A stretch of 54,029 bases of DNA from IGN2 sp964639955 (GTDB lineage Bacteria; Bacteroidota; Ignavibacteria; Ignavibacteriales; Ignavibacteriaceae). The notes under the pieces were generated by a model. That model saw only the letters and a list, made by a program, of their open reading frames with translations. It did not search any database and had not been told where the DNA came from. The number at the start of each line of letters is the position of its first letter. Positions within the stretch are counted from its first letter, which is position 1. Both the position numbers and the translations under genes were made by a program. Below, one piece after another: positions 41,850 through 49,445 of this stretch. The stretch lies in the NCBI GenBank assembly GCA_964639955.1, contig CAZXGJ010000017.1, forward strand, positions 1 to 54,029, given 5' to 3'.

Positions 41850-41980
41850 TTACAAACAGTTTACTCCACCGGAACTCTATTGTGCTTTTAATTTTGTTAT
41901 CTCGTAGCCGCAGGCGTGACCTGTTTAAAACAACTGTAAACTTGTAATAAACCAAGCCCCAGAGGTGCGAACTGTTTGTA
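41850..41980. repeat. Three-copy REP/BIME-like cluster downstream of lptB
   Basis: Three related units of about 24-28 bp: TAGCCGCAGGCGTGACCTGTTT (listed here in two parts TAGCCGCAGGC/GTGACCTGTTT, 41905-41926), AAGCCCCAGAGGTGCGAAC plus TGTTTGTA (41954-41980), and a third in opposite orientation (41850-41877, minus strand AGTTCCGGTGGAGTAAACTG then TTTGTAA). Each is an imperfect palindrome followed by the tail (A)CTGTTTGTAA. Mixed orientation is the layout of a BIME. It lies between convergent MurU-like and lptB genes and could serve as a shared transcript end. Confidence 0.55.
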
Positions 41981-41986
41981 AAATTA

Positions 41987-42721
41987 CTAGTACCTGTCAA
42001 GCCTGAACTTTTCACCGAGGTAAAGCCTTTTTACTTCTTCATCATTTGCTAATTCTTCCGCACTCCCTTGCTTGAAAATTACTCCGTCAATTAATATATA
42101 GGCTTTATCAACAATGCTCAAAGTTTCATGAACATTATGATCGGTAATTAAAACTCCGATACCCCTATTTTTAAGATTGGCAACAATTGTCATTATATCC
42201 TCAACAGCTATCGGGTCCACACCTGCAAAAGGTTCATCGAGCAATATGAAATTCGGATCTGTTGCCAGTGCACGTGCAATCTCGGTTCTTCTTCTTTCAC
42301 CACCGCTTAGCTGGTAACCTTTACTTTTCCTTATTTGATTTATCGATAAATCATTTAACAGCTTATCACATTTTTTTAACCGTTCCTCTTTAGTTAGCCT
42401 GGTGGTTTCCAGAACAGCAAGCAGATTATCTTCCACTGAAAGTCCTCTGAAGACCGATGCTTCCTGAGGTAAATAACCTATACCCATCTGTGCACGTTTA
42501 TACATCGGTACTCTGGTAATTTCAACATCATCAAGAAAAACTTTGCCTGATTCAGGTTTTATCATACCGGTAATCATATAAAATGTAGTTGTCTTGCCGG
42601 CACCATTTGGTCCTAGCAGCCCTACAATTTCTCCTTTACTAACCTGAACGGAGGCTTTGTTTACCACTCTCCTTTTTTTATAAATCTTTACAAGTGAATC
42701 ACTTCTTAATGTCGTTGCCAT
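41987..42721 (-). CDS. lptB: LPS export ABC transporter ATP-binding protein LptB
   Basis: A 244-residue ABC ATPase. Walker A GLLGPNGAGKTT, Q-loop YLPQEASVF, signature LSGGERRR and Walker B FILLDEPFAGVDP are all intact; the switch histidine is in ITDHNV. PQEASVFRGLSVEDN is the LptB-specific pattern. LptB drives extraction of lipopolysaccharide from the inner membrane with LptF/G, which are not in this window. It starts with ATG 9 bp after the OstA gene stop and ends the kdsA-kdsD-lptC-ostA-lptB operon. The REP cluster follows within 10 bp. Confidence 0.95.
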   Translation of the reverse strand: MATTLRSDSLVKIYKKRRVVNKASVQVSKGEIVGLLGPNGAGKTTTFYMITGMIKPESGKVFLDDVEITRVPMYKRAQMGIGYLPQEASVFRGLSVEDNLLAVLETTRLTKEERLKKCDKLLNDLSINQIRKSKGYQLSGGERRRTEIARALATDPNFILLDEPFAGVDPIAVEDIMTIVANLKNRGIGVLITDHNVHETLSIVDKAYILIDGVIFKQGSAEELANDEEVKRLYLGEKFRLDRY

Positions 42722-42730
42722 ATTTGCAGT

Positions 42731-44113
42731 TTAATCTCTGATTTTTAGGTTATCAAACAATTCTTTTTTTACAGGTTTGTTTTCATTGAATGCGAATTTA
42801 GGTAAAGTGAATGTTCTTTCTAAACCACTTACTTTTTCTTCAGGATAAAATTCGCTAGTCGGCGAGCCGTATAATCTTACTTCTGAAACTTCCTCCTCTT
42901 CGAATAAAATTACTGCCGACATGGAAGCGGATTTAGTCAATCCACTGGGTTTCTCATCTTCAAACAAATAATAGATGCTTTGTACCTTTTCATCAAATTC
43001 AGCCTTGAATAGTTTACTATTTTCAAAATGCATTTTTATATTTGTTGATGAAGATTGATCAAACCTGTCTGAAAAATTTGTGTTCTGTGAGATCATAAAA
43101 GCATTACCATAAACTTCCAGCAGCTTTAAATCATTTCCTTCCAGTAAAATATTTATTGAATCGCCTGTTAACTGGGAATTTTCGTACCACAAAACAGGAC
43201 GTGCCGCATCTTCACTTATTTTTTTAGTAATAAGCCTGTCTTCACTTCTAAGTAAAATTGTTAAATCATTCCTGGATGCAAAGCCTCCTCTGATTATCTT
43301 TACAGAATCTATTGCTTTGAATAAATCCGTTGAATCCCTGTAGCCTTCCATCAATTTACAGGAAATCAGGAGGGTATCAATTGTAATCTTTTCTGTTGAA
43401 TCGGCTTCAGTTGTTAAGGTTGTATCTATTTGCAGCAGCAGAGGGTTTTCATTTATCAATGTGAATTTTTTTTTACCATAGTCCTCGAGGTGATTGGCAA
43501 AGATAGTTGTGTTTTCATCAAAATCTTTTAAAAAAACATTCCCATCTGCAATGCTGGTTTTGTTTTTTCTGAAATGAACAAGTGTATCAGCTCTCAGTTC
43601 ACTTTTATTATCGATTACCTTTACATTACTAACTGCAACTGACTTATCTTCTTTTTTATAATAAGTCATTTCATCTGCAAACAGAATGGTAAGAGAATCT
43701 TTAAGAATAACGTTTGACTGGAAAAAGGCTCTGCTTTCAGCAAAATAATAAACACCACTATCAGCAGAAAGGACTACTCTAATATCGTCCATAGTAATTC
43801 TGTCTGAACTTTTTGCAATTTTCAGATCACCGAAGTAAAACCCCCTGGAGGTAATTAAAGTAATACTGTCCTGGCGTGCAACAACATTGCCGACTAATTC
43901 AGCTTCATTCCTTGCTAAATATTGAATTGCTTTGTCACAGGTTACAGTTACATTCCCCTGCCTGAGAGTAACATTACCAACCACTTCACGCACGGATTCA
44001 CCATTAATAATTTTTCCGAAAAGGCTGTCGCCAATAACAACAATATTCTCATCTTCCTGTTGAGCAAACGAATGGGAAAATACAAATATGATGAGAAAGA
44101 TAATTCTGCACAT
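42731..44113 (-). CDS. OstA-like LPS transport protein (LptA/LptD N-terminal type)
   Basis: A 460-residue exported protein with a signal peptide ending about residue 18 (SFAQ). Repeated beta-jellyroll segments of the OstA/LptA type follow: VGNVTLRQGNVTVTCDKAIQYLARNEAELVGNV (core G-N-V-x-x-x-Q-x-x-x-x-x-x-x-D) and later ADEMTYYKKEDKS and LRADTLVHFRKNKT. It is much longer than E. coli LptA (185) but lacks the large barrel of LptD, matching the OstA-like proteins next to lptC and lptB in the Bacteroidota group. It should form the periplasmic bridge for LPS. It overlaps the lptC stop by 1 bp. Confidence 0.88.
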   Translation of the reverse strand: MCRIIFLIIFVFSHSFAQQEDENIVVIGDSLFGKIINGESVREVVGNVTLRQGNVTVTCDKAIQYLARNEAELVGNVVARQDSITLITSRGFYFGDLKIAKSSDRITMDDIRVVLSADSGVYYFAESRAFFQSNVILKDSLTILFADEMTYYKKEDKSVAVSNVKVIDNKSELRADTLVHFRKNKTSIADGNVFLKDFDENTTIFANHLEDYGKKKFTLINENPLLLQIDTTLTTEADSTEKITIDTLLISCKLMEGYRDSTDLFKAIDSVKIIRGGFASRNDLTILLRSEDRLITKKISEDAARPVLWYENSQLTGDSINILLEGNDLKLLEVYGNAFMISQNTNFSDRFDQSSSTNIKMHFENSKLFKAEFDEKVQSIYYLFEDEKPSGLTKSASMSAVILFEEEEVSEVRLYGSPTSEFYPEEKVSGLERTFTLPKFAFNENKPVKKELFDNLKIRD

Positions 44114-44649
44114 TATGGTCTTTCAGTTTTGGCAGTGTAAGTAATATTGTAGACCACATAATTTCTTAAATGCTGATCCGATTCGAATCCATAACCCTGA
44201 ATAGTTTCATCTTCCGATTCAATTGTAACAAACTTATCCGAAAAAATTTTCCTTTCTTTATTCTTCCAGACAATTTCTTCGCTCCGAAGCACAACACCGC
44301 TGTCATTAACAGCAACAACGCTGTCTATCGCAAAAAGATTGTTTGAAGTTTCTTCTACTCTGCCTCTTTTGGAAGTAAGTGTGCTGGATTTAATTTCATT
44401 ATCATTAAAAAAATCGACTATAATTCCTTCATCCAGTAAAGTTTCTTTTCTATCTTCAAAGACCTGGAGATGTCCTGCATAAAGAATGGCTTTGGTTTTA
44501 CCGGAATCGGTAAAAAAAATTTTAGCATTCCAGCTTTCCTGGTCAGGTAAAATCTGATCCCGGAATGAATGATTGATTGACGGCTTTATTTTATCATCGC
44601 TGCAGTTTTGAAGCACAGCTAAAATCAGCAGAACAAAACATACTCTCAT
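44113..44649 (-). CDS. lptC: LPS export periplasmic protein LptC
   Basis: A 178-residue lipoprotein or anchored periplasmic protein. LQNC places a possible lipid-modified Cys at residue 16 (the -1 Asn is tolerated). The rest is the LptC jellyroll, with AILYAGHLQVFEDRKETLLDEGIIVDFFNDN, the typical TSKRGRVEETSNNLFAIDSVVAVNDSG (core S-x-x-G-x-V) and ETIQGYGFESDQHLRNY at the end. In E. coli LptC is helix-anchored rather than lipidated; the lipobox form is usual in this lineage. It starts in a 4-bp overlap (ATGA) with the kdsD stop and ends with a 1-bp overlap with the OstA gene. Confidence 0.9.
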   Translation of the reverse strand: MRVCFVLLILAVLQNCSDDKIKPSINHSFRDQILPDQESWNAKIFFTDSGKTKAILYAGHLQVFEDRKETLLDEGIIVDFFNDNEIKSSTLTSKRGRVEETSNNLFAIDSVVAVNDSGVVLRSEEIVWKNKERKIFSDKFVTIESEDETIQGYGFESDQHLRNYVVYNITYTAKTERP

Positions 44650-45623
44650 CTGCTCTGTAAACCCAGGTTTACTAAATCATGCAAATGAATCATTCCTATC
44701 GGTTTTTTGTTATTGTCAACAACTATTAACGAAGTGATTTTAAAATTTTCCATTTGCTGCAAAGCGAAAGATGCAAGATACTCCTTATGGGTAACTTTTG
44801 GATTGGCGGTCATTATATCACTAGCTTTTAACTCCTTAACATCCATTGTTCTCTCAAGTAATCTGCGGAGGTCTCCGTCTGTAATTATACCTTTAAGTGT
44901 ACCCTTTTTATCAACTACACAAGTGCTTCCAAGCCTTTTCCCGGTCATTTCAACAATAATATCCTTTATGTTGGCAGTTTCATTTACGATTGGAATACCA
45001 TTTCCTTTGATCATTATTTCTTCAATTTTCAGAGAGAGTCTTTTACCAAGGCTCCCGCCGGGATGAAGAACAGCAAAGTCTTCGGCAGTAAATCCCCTTT
45101 TCTCCAGCAGCGCAACCGAAAGTGCGTCACCCATTACCAATGCAGCGGTAGTAGATGAAGTCGGGGCAAGATCGTGAGGACAGGCTTCTTCCTTAACTGT
45201 GATGTCAAGAAAAATATCGCATTCATCAGCAAGCCCGCTGCCTGAATTACCGGACATCGCAATCAGTTTTACACCAAGTCTTTTGAACATAGGAAGCAGC
45301 TTTGAAAGTTCTTCCGTAGTACCGCTTTTCGAAACTATTATTACAACATCTTCCTTTCTTACCATGCCAAGATCACCATGCAGTGCATCGGTGGGATGAA
45401 GATAAATTGCAGCTGTACCCGTGCTGTTAAATGTGGCAACAATTTTCCGGGCAATCAAACCGGATTTTCCCATCCCGGTTAATACAACCCTGCCCTTCGA
45501 GCTAAAAATTACATTTACTGCTTTTACAAATTCATTATTTAAGCTCTTCTGTAAACCGGAAACGGCAGCGGCTTCTATACGGATTACCTTTTTACCAATT
45601 GCGAGGATTTCTTTTTCAGTCAA
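44646..45623 (-). CDS. kdsD: D-arabinose-5-phosphate isomerase, KdsD/KpsF type
   Basis: A 325-residue enzyme starting with TTG. The SIS domain (about 35-175) has VVLTGMGKSGLIARKIVATFNSTGTAA (core G-M-G-K-S-G) and SGTTEELSKLLP; LAPTSSTTAALVMGDALSVAL is the KdsD-specific helix. Two CBS domains follow (about 205-325). It converts ribulose-5-phosphate to arabinose-5-phosphate, the precursor of Kdo. It lies 43 bp after kdsA and overlaps lptC by 4 bp, so precursor synthesis and export are encoded together. Confidence 0.95.
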   Translation of the reverse strand: MTEKEILAIGKKVIRIEAAAVSGLQKSLNNEFVKAVNVIFSSKGRVVLTGMGKSGLIARKIVATFNSTGTAAIYLHPTDALHGDLGMVRKEDVVIIVSKSGTTEELSKLLPMFKRLGVKLIAMSGNSGSGLADECDIFLDITVKEEACPHDLAPTSSTTAALVMGDALSVALLEKRGFTAEDFAVLHPGGSLGKRLSLKIEEIMIKGNGIPIVNETANIKDIIVEMTGKRLGSTCVVDKKGTLKGIITDGDLRRLLERTMDVKELKASDIMTANPKVTHKEYLASFALQQMENFKITSLIVVDNNKKPIGMIHLHDLVNLGLQSR

Positions 45624-45666
45624 TCTGTATCTTTAAAAATGAATGATTAAAAGTACTGCTTTACAA

Positions 45667-46479
45667 TTAAAATTTCTTTGCGATTGCATCGATTGCCTTA
45701 ATTTCTTTCAGAAGATTTTCAAGCTCATCAATCGGAAGCTGGCTTTGTGCATCGCTCAATGCATTTTCCGGATCAGGATGAACTTCGAGGAAAAGCGCAT
45801 CGATACCTGTAGCGGCGGCAGCTTTTGCCAGTGGTCTTATAAATTTTGCATCTCCACCGCTTAATCCGCCTGCGGAAGGAATTTGCACCGAATGCGTTGC
45901 ATCCATAACTACAGGGTAGCCGAATTCTTTCATAATCACCAAAGACCTCATATCTACAACAAGGTTATGGTATCCGAAAGAAGTTCCCCTCTCGGTTAAT
46001 AATATTTTTTTATTGCCAGTTGATTCAATTTTCTCAATAACATATTTCATATCCCCGGGGGCAAGGAATTGACCCTTTTTAACATTCACAGCTTTGCCTG
46101 ATTTTCCTGCAGCAATCAGCAACTCAGTCTGCCGCGAAAGAAATGCAGGAATCTGAATTACGTCTGCACAAGAGAGCACATCATTTATTTCAGCCGGACT
46201 ATGTACATCGGTCAACACAGCAAGCTGTAATTCATCTTTTACTTTCTTTAATATTCTGATCGCTTCCTCATCACCGATTCCCTGAAAGGAATTTATGCTT
46301 GTTCGGTTAGCTTTCCTGTAGCTCGATTTGAATATGAATGGAATTTCAAGCCTGCCAGTGATTTCTTTAATTTTTTTCGCAGTACTGAATGTAACCTCTT
46401 CATTTTCAACAACGCAGGGACCGGCTATTAAGGCAAAAGGCTGTCCATCGCCGATTTTGATGTTTTTTATTTCAACCAT
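45667..46479 (-). CDS. kdsA: 3-deoxy-8-phosphooctulonate synthase KdsA
   Basis: A 270-residue TIM-barrel enzyme that condenses arabinose-5-phosphate with phosphoenolpyruvate to Kdo-8-phosphate. Signature pieces are FALIAGPCVVEN, FKSSYRKANRTSINSF (core K-x-S-x-R-K-A-N-R-T-S), VLTDVHSP, NVKKGQFLAPGDM, ERGTSFGYHNLVVDMRSL and DATHSVQIPSAGG. The NVKKGQF segment has Asn at the metal-distinguishing position read by the family as metal-independent type, but this needs alignment. It is the first gene of the Kdo/Lpt operon. A short plus-strand frame over it is a shadow. Confidence 0.96.
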   Translation of the reverse strand: MVEIKNIKIGDGQPFALIAGPCVVENEEVTFSTAKKIKEITGRLEIPFIFKSSYRKANRTSINSFQGIGDEEAIRILKKVKDELQLAVLTDVHSPAEINDVLSCADVIQIPAFLSRQTELLIAAGKSGKAVNVKKGQFLAPGDMKYVIEKIESTGNKKILLTERGTSFGYHNLVVDMRSLVIMKEFGYPVVMDATHSVQIPSAGGLSGGDAKFIRPLAKAAAATGIDALFLEVHPDPENALSDAQSQLPIDELENLLKEIKAIDAIAKKF

Positions 46480-46840
46480 CAGAGTAAAAATTTTTTATAC
46501 ACAAGCACTACGTAAATATAAGAAATTAGAAAGATTCAACACCTTTTATTTCGGTTTTCCGCACTAAAAACTCCGGGGTGTTTATTAAGTCACCAATCAT
46601 TTTTAAGGATGAAATTAATAACCCGCTGCTTCTGATGTGGGAACAAATGATAAACCCACACTTATCCCGGGCTGTAACCCAGACTGAATTCACCTTAACC
46701 TGAAACCAATCAGGATCATGAAATCAATTTATTTTAAATCACAACCACCAAAATTTGTTCTTGCAAAATCATATCAAATGGTTAAATTCAAACCCAATTC
46801 TTAATTAAATATTCTAATTTGTAAAAAATCCTGAGTATTA
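46480..46840. other. Divergent intergenic region between kdsA and the PIG-L gene
   Basis: About 360 bp with no gene. It contains a CTCCGGGGTG...GTCACC text at 46571-46594 resembling the one at 40983-40999, a TGTGGG/CCCACA inverted repeat (46636-46641 and 46655-46660) and CCCGGGCTGTAACCCAG just after it. These look like remnants of dispersed palindromic repeats. Promoters for both divergent operons must lie here; none is clear enough to call. Confidence 0.4.
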
Positions 46841-49312
46841 ATGAATAAAATTATCATCCTCATTACGGCAATTACTTTTTTGCTAATCGCTCAACCTAAA
46901 GAATCGCTTAACTCTTCAGAAATTAAACTTGCATTAAAAAAACTGAACACTGTTGGAAGTGTTTTGTACATTGCTGCTCATCCCGATGATGAAAATACTG
47001 AGTTTCTTACTTACTGCAATTACGGAAAACTTTTAAGAACCGGCTATCTTTCGCTTACCCGCGGTGATGGCGGGCAAAATCTTATTGGTAATGAACAGGG
47101 CGATTTGCTTGGGGTATTGCGAAGCCAAGAATTGCTGCAGGCAAGAAATATTGACGGTGCCGAACAATTTTTTACACGTGCCATAGATTTCGGCTATTCA
47201 AAAACTCCTGATGAAACGCTAGAAAAATGGGGCACGGAGGAAATATTATCCGATGTAGTTTGGATAATTAGAAAATTTAAACCGGACGTAATTGTAACAA
47301 GATTTCCTGTTACCGGTGAAGGCAGACACGGTCATCATACTGCATCTGCTATCCTGGCACTTGAAGCATTTAAAATTTCAAACAACCCGGATGTTTTTCC
47401 TGAACAGCTTGAGTATGTTGAACCCTGGCAGCCTAAAAGAATTTTCTGGAATGCCTGGACACCGGCTTTAAAATCTATGGGATTAGACAGCGACACATTA
47501 ATCAATCTAAACCTTGGTGAATACAACCAGTTATTGGGTAACTCATATTCTGAAATTTCAGCACTGAGCAGAACTATGCATAAAAGCCAGGGCTTTGGAG
47601 ATTCGGGAATGAGAGAAAATTATTATAATTATTTTTTACAGCTCGATGGTGACATTACTGAAAAGGATATATTTAATGGAATTGATATTAGCTGGGATAG
47701 GGTTAAAGGCAGTGAAAAAGTTAAAATCTTATTGCAGAATGCCGAACATAATTTCGATTATGAAAACCCGGCCGGGATAATTCCTCTGCTTATGGATGCT
47801 TACTCAGAACTTCAAAAACTGGAAGATAAACATTGGGTAGAAGTGAAAAGTAAAGAGTTGATTCAGGTTATCAAGTCCTGTGCGGGAATCTGGGTGGAAG
47901 CTGTAACTTCAGATTTCTATTTAACACAGGAAATAGAATATTTAATCCAGGCAGGAATTGTAAACAGATCCGATTTTCCATTCGTGCTTAAGAACATTAA
48001 TGTCGATTATCAGCTTAAGGATTCCTTACTAAATCAAACTCTTAAAAAAGGAGAGATGGTTACAGTTCAGAAAAAGTGCACTATACCTGATAACATCCAT
48101 TACACACATCCCTACTGGCTTAACGGGGTGAGACTTAAAGAAATTTACGATGTAAAAGAACAGCAGCTTATCGGATTACCCGTAAATAAACCGCTTATGT
48201 ATGCTGAGTTTTACCTGCAATACGAAAACAATGAAATAAAAATTACTGAACCTGTTTATTACCGAATGAATGATCCTGTTCAGGGTGAAGTATACAGGAA
48301 CCTTGAACTGGTGCCCGATGTCTTCATTAATTTTAATAAAGATTTATATATTGCCGGCAATAAAAGCAGCAGCAAGGTAAGTATCACGGTAAAAAGTATG
48401 AAAGATAATTTCAGCGGTAAACTAAAACTGCAAGCCAGCAACGGATGGATTGTTCAGCCGGAGTATTTTGATTTTAATTTATCTTTTAAAAATGAAGAGA
48501 GAAAATTTGAGTTTAATGTTCTTTCGGATAAAAATTCAGACATCTCCGAACTGAAAGCCGCAGTTTTTCACGATGAAAAAATATTCGACCGGAGTTTGCT
48601 TACAATTGACTATTCCCACATTCAGCCGCAAACTGTTACGCCTGTGGCAAAAGCGAAAATTATCAGGTTTGCTTCAAGCGATAACAGCAGTAAAAGAGTC
48701 GGTTATATACAAGGCTCCGGTGATAAATTGCCCGAAATATTAGCCGACCTGGGATTTGAAACAACTGTACTCTCTGATGAGTCCATCTCAGCAGAAACTC
48801 TTCAGGAGTTTGACGCAGTTGTTACAGGAATAAGGGCATTAAATACAAACGAAAAACTAAAATTAAGTTATAGTGTGTTGATGGATTACGTTTATAACGG
48901 CGGAATATTGATTGTCCAGTATAATACTATAGGTAATCTGCCTGCTGAAATCGGACCTTACAAAATTGTCATCTCACGCGGCAGGGTTACTGAAGAAGAT
49001 TCACAGGTGAAAATTCTGAACGACAGTCATCCGCTCTTAAATTTTCCCAATAAAATTACCGCAGAAGATTTCAATGGCTGGGTACAGGAAAGAGGTTTGT
49101 ATTTCCCCGGAGAATGGGCTTCCGAATATGAACCGCTGCTTGCAATGAATGATACCGGCGAGCAGCAGCTTAACGGCAGCTTGCTATATACACGGTATGG
49201 AAAAGGAACATTTATTTACACGAGTCTTTCTTTTTTCAGACAATTACCTTCGGGAGTAATTGGTGCATACAATCTTTTTATTAACTTAATTTATGCAGTT
49301 AAACTTGAATAA
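46841..49312 (+). CDS. Secreted PIG-L (LmbE) family deacetylase with C-terminal amidotransferase-like domain
   Basis: An 823-residue exported protein. A hydrophobic N terminus (to about residue 17) acts as signal. The PIG-L domain (about 35-250) has the zinc motif AAHPDDE (about 45-51) and GRHGHHTASA (about 161-170). A long middle region of beta domains follows. The last 215 residues (about 607-823, VGYIQGSGDKLPEILADLGFETTVL to LIYAVKLE) look like a class I glutamine-amidotransferase-like fold. PIG-L enzymes remove N-acetyl groups from sugars. The final 20 bp overlap a small membrane gene that leads into a symporter, so uptake of the deacetylated sugar is plausible. Confidence 0.86.
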   Translation: MNKIIILITAITFLLIAQPKESLNSSEIKLALKKLNTVGSVLYIAAHPDDENTEFLTYCNYGKLLRTGYLSLTRGDGGQNLIGNEQGDLLGVLRSQELLQARNIDGAEQFFTRAIDFGYSKTPDETLEKWGTEEILSDVVWIIRKFKPDVIVTRFPVTGEGRHGHHTASAILALEAFKISNNPDVFPEQLEYVEPWQPKRIFWNAWTPALKSMGLDSDTLINLNLGEYNQLLGNSYSEISALSRTMHKSQGFGDSGMRENYYNYFLQLDGDITEKDIFNGIDISWDRVKGSEKVKILLQNAEHNFDYENPAGIIPLLMDAYSELQKLEDKHWVEVKSKELIQVIKSCAGIWVEAVTSDFYLTQEIEYLIQAGIVNRSDFPFVLKNINVDYQLKDSLLNQTLKKGEMVTVQKKCTIPDNIHYTHPYWLNGVRLKEIYDVKEQQLIGLPVNKPLMYAEFYLQYENNEIKITEPVYYRMNDPVQGEVYRNLELVPDVFINFNKDLYIAGNKSSSKVSITVKSMKDNFSGKLKLQASNGWIVQPEYFDFNLSFKNEERKFEFNVLSDKNSDISELKAAVFHDEKIFDRSLLTIDYSHIQPQTVTPVAKAKIIRFASSDNSSKRVGYIQGSGDKLPEILADLGFETTVLSDESISAETLQEFDAVVTGIRALNTNEKLKLSYSVLMDYVYNGGILIVQYNTIGNLPAEIGPYKIVISRGRVTEEDSQVKILNDSHPLLNFPNKITAEDFNGWVQERGLYFPGEWASEYEPLLAMNDTGEQQLNGSLLYTRYGKGTFIYTSLSFFRQLPSGVIGAYNLFINLIYAVKLE

Positions 49313-49445
49313 CAACCAGTCAGCACATCATAATTCTGATAATCCGCCCTTTACAAAAAGCTGGGCTAAATTGTATTCACTTGTTCTCATATTCCTTTTA
49401 ATTCTTATTTCACTTTTTTATGTATTCACGAAAGCATTTGAATGA
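49293..49445 (+). CDS. 50-residue single-helix membrane protein coupled to the symporter
   Basis: An ATG frame of 50 codons. A polar N-terminal half (QSAHHNSDNPPFTKSWAKL) is followed by one membrane helix (YSLVLIFLLILISLFYVFTKAF, given here as SLVLIFLLILISLFYVF). It overlaps the end of the PIG-L gene by 20 bp in another frame and its stop overlaps the symporter ATG (ATGA at 49442-49445). Short one-helix proteins upstream of SSS symporters are known in other bacteria. Overlap on both sides, the well-formed helix and the coupling make this a real gene. Confidence 0.8.
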   Translation: MQLNLNNNQSAHHNSDNPPFTKSWAKLYSLVLIFLLILISLFYVFTKAFE

